This document shows, piece by piece, positions 62,301 through 64,000 of a stretch of DNA of 64,000 bases (position 1 is its first letter; each line of letters opens with the position of its first letter). Below the pieces are notes generated by a model. The model searched no databases. It was not told where the DNA came from and saw only the letters and a list, made by a program, of their open reading frames with translations. Both the position numbers and the translations under genes were made by a program. This DNA is from Euborellia annulipes (taxonomy: Eukaryota; Arthropoda; Insecta; Dermaptera; Anisolabididae): assembly GCA_023213315.1 (NCBI GenBank), contig JAKCPI010025175.1, positions 19,033 to 83,032 on the forward strand. Reading direction: 5' to 3'.

Positions 62301-64000
62301 ATAATCCAACAAGTAATTTTAAAAAAAATAATGAGTTAAAATGTTTTTAAAAAAATTATTATTGATATAGATTAAAAATTCTTACTGTTGTCACCGTAGA
62401 CACTAGTTTAAATATTTTTAAATTAAAATAATTTTAAAATTATTAAAAGTAATACTATGTTAAGTTTTATTGTGGTTTATGTACACTTTGATGTTAAAAC
62501 ATCATCATCATCATCAGAATCTTATTACAAACTGACAAATTTAGTTGTCAATTTATTTACACTTGAATTAGATGGCAGCACTGTATCTTTTTGTATAGAC
62601 AACAGCACTGATAAACAGTATACAAAAGAGAGTGCTGCCATCTACTTTAAGTATAAATAGATCAACAAAGAAATATTTTTTGTTGGAAATAATGTTAAAA
62701 AGTTGAAGTATTTTTTAGTTTTTTGTAAATAACTCCAAAACTATGCCTCCTATCAATACAGTTGAACTGTAAACACATTTAGGCTTAGAAAATATCGGTG
62801 ACGTAGGCCGATAATATTAAATTTAAAGACAAAAATTACAAAAAAAGTACTTAAGTAATTTAAAACCTTAAATATATTTGAGGGTCCACCGGAATATTCA
62901 CGGTATCCGGGTGGACCAGTCCAGCACTTCTATCAAAATGCCCTTTAATAGATAAAATACAGAGGATTAAATTCTGTATAAAGGACCTATATGTTAAATT
63001 TCACTTGGAGGAAATGATTAAAATCAAGGGTTAAATGTTGGAAAATCATTATTTTTGCAGTCTAGGGACTTTTGTAACTTGAATCACTTCTTTATAATCA
63101 ATTTAACAACAAAAGTTTATAGAATAACAATTGTAAAACGTTAAATTTTTTCTTTCAATTGGTATATAATTCATTAAATTCGTCAAGTACAATCCCTTCA
63201 TTTCTTGAAATTACAAAATTGCTTAATCCTATGACCACTCCCCCTCCAATTCTAAAAAAAGATTAGTTTTATAGAATTAATCACTGTACTTTTACTTTTT
63301 TTTTTACACACTTTATAAATAAAACCACCTAAAAAGCAATTATAGTAATTTATATAATTGAATTGCACTTGCAGTGATTGCAATCCCTTTGTTTAATTCA
63401 TTCCATCCCCCATTGAAATATAAATAGTAATCAATTCAGATAAAATGAAAAGCAGTAGACATGAATTATTTATCTATTAAAAATTATTCTTTTTTTCTCA
63501 GGTGTTTATCCTTATTCTCTTATACGTTAAATATTAAATAATCGGATGTTTAAATCACCCGTCTTTTGTTTCTACGTTGTATATAATAAAATAAGAGATG
63601 AAAAGGGAGAGGGAAGAATGGGGAAATTAAAGGGGAGTTGAAATCAAGTGCTTTTTTTTATTTATTCAACTGAGATTTTTTTTTTTAACTTCTCAAACGA
63701 ACGAGTTAATAGCAAAAAAATATGCATAGCTATAATATTTCATTTTTGTTTGATTCAATTAAGGAAAAATCTTGATACATAAAAAAACAACGTTAATATT
63801 TCAATTAGAAATTGTTTTGTTTTGGTTTATTTCTCAAACTCAAGTCAAAATAAAGTTTTTTATGTCATATTTTAAATCAAAAAAATTTCCATCAGATTGC
63901 CATCCCAGTTCAACCAGCCCTCTGACCATGGGGTATAATAAAAAAATTTGGAGAAAAAAAAGGTATTTTTCTAATATTGTTTTGGTTTATTTCTCAAACT
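62301..64000. other. Unassigned AT-rich stretch
   Basis: CAT run 62500-62517. At 62882-62917 a hairpin GGGTCCACC...GGGTGGACC. The ORF 62457-62660 begins in AT-rich DNA and has no family pattern. A 24-bp sequence starting TTGTTTTGGTTTATTTC occurs at 63817 and again at the very end (63977-64000), so a tandem repeat may start here and continue beyond the window. Confidence 0.5.

Noticed and set aside
62505..62525. Additional hammerhead core at CATCATCATCATCATCAGAA
   Set aside because: It resembles a CTGATGA complement only because of a CAT microsatellite; no helix or GAAA follows.

Overview
This is a eukaryotic nuclear, AT-rich, almost entirely non-coding window. Homopolymer runs, microsatellites, 8-bp and TA target-site duplications, tRNA-derived SINEs with box A/box B remnants, and the lack of any ORF longer than about 120 codons all fit an intergenic or large-intron stretch of an animal genome. 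The style of the repeats suggests an invertebrate, perhaps an arthropod. I cannot name the species, and no protein-coding gene could be recognised with confidence.

The window is mostly a layered deposit of non-autonomous transposable elements. (1) SINE1 is a tRNA-derived SINE with about ten copies (1.0, 15.4, 15.9, 24.8, 37.5, 41.1, 47.5, 59.0, 60.0 and 61.1 kb). At least two other SINE families are present, and SINE tails share a small structured 3' motif. (2) hAT-type elements are numerous. Several have exact 8-bp target duplications (6.6, 13.7, 19.2, 35.4, 42.9, 47.7, 50.1 kb). (3) A TA-flanked, mariner-like MITE occurs at 6.6 and 53.3 kb, a Harbinger-like element at 14.1 kb, and several other palindromic MITEs. 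(4) A family of about 0.4-0.9 kb elements begins with a near-perfect 90-bp hairpin (0.9, 2.7, 5.9, 10.6, 27.2, 27.7, 28.1 kb plus fragments). (5) A 2.6 kb foldback-type element at 54.0-56.6 kb has ends built from GCTTA/TAAGC arrays.

The most striking signal is a set of about 20 sites, mostly in inverted pairs inside small palindromic elements. They share the order CTGANGA - one base - short helix - GAAA - CGTC/CGTT. The helix differs between families but stays complementary (for example GACA/TGTC with a GTAA loop, GGTTC/GAACC, GGTCG/CGACC, GGGAGCG/CGCTCCC, GGCCA/TGGCC). This matches the conserved core of type I hammerhead ribozymes such as those described in Penelope-like retroelements and retrozymes, apart from one extra nucleotide before helix II. 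I infer that these are hammerhead-bearing retroelement ends or their relics.

Elements are heavily nested, so relative insertion order can be read directly: ribozyme element inside hAT inside SINE1 at 47.5-48.3 kb; hAT inside palindrome inside ribozyme element at 42.7-43.7 kb; SINE, Harbinger-like element and MITE inside a hAT at 13.7-16.4 kb; hAT inside mariner-like MITE at 6.6-7.1 kb.

The best place for host function is 35.6-37.4 kb. It has a TATA-like box with an initiator-like site 28 bp downstream, then a GC- and CpG-rich island with short overlapping ORFs and a polyadenylation-like signal. Isolated exon-like pieces lie at 32.93-32.97 kb and 57.97-58.07 kb. Two homopolymer-rich blocks (25.4-25.7 and 32.1-32.3 kb) look like assembly or consensus errors.
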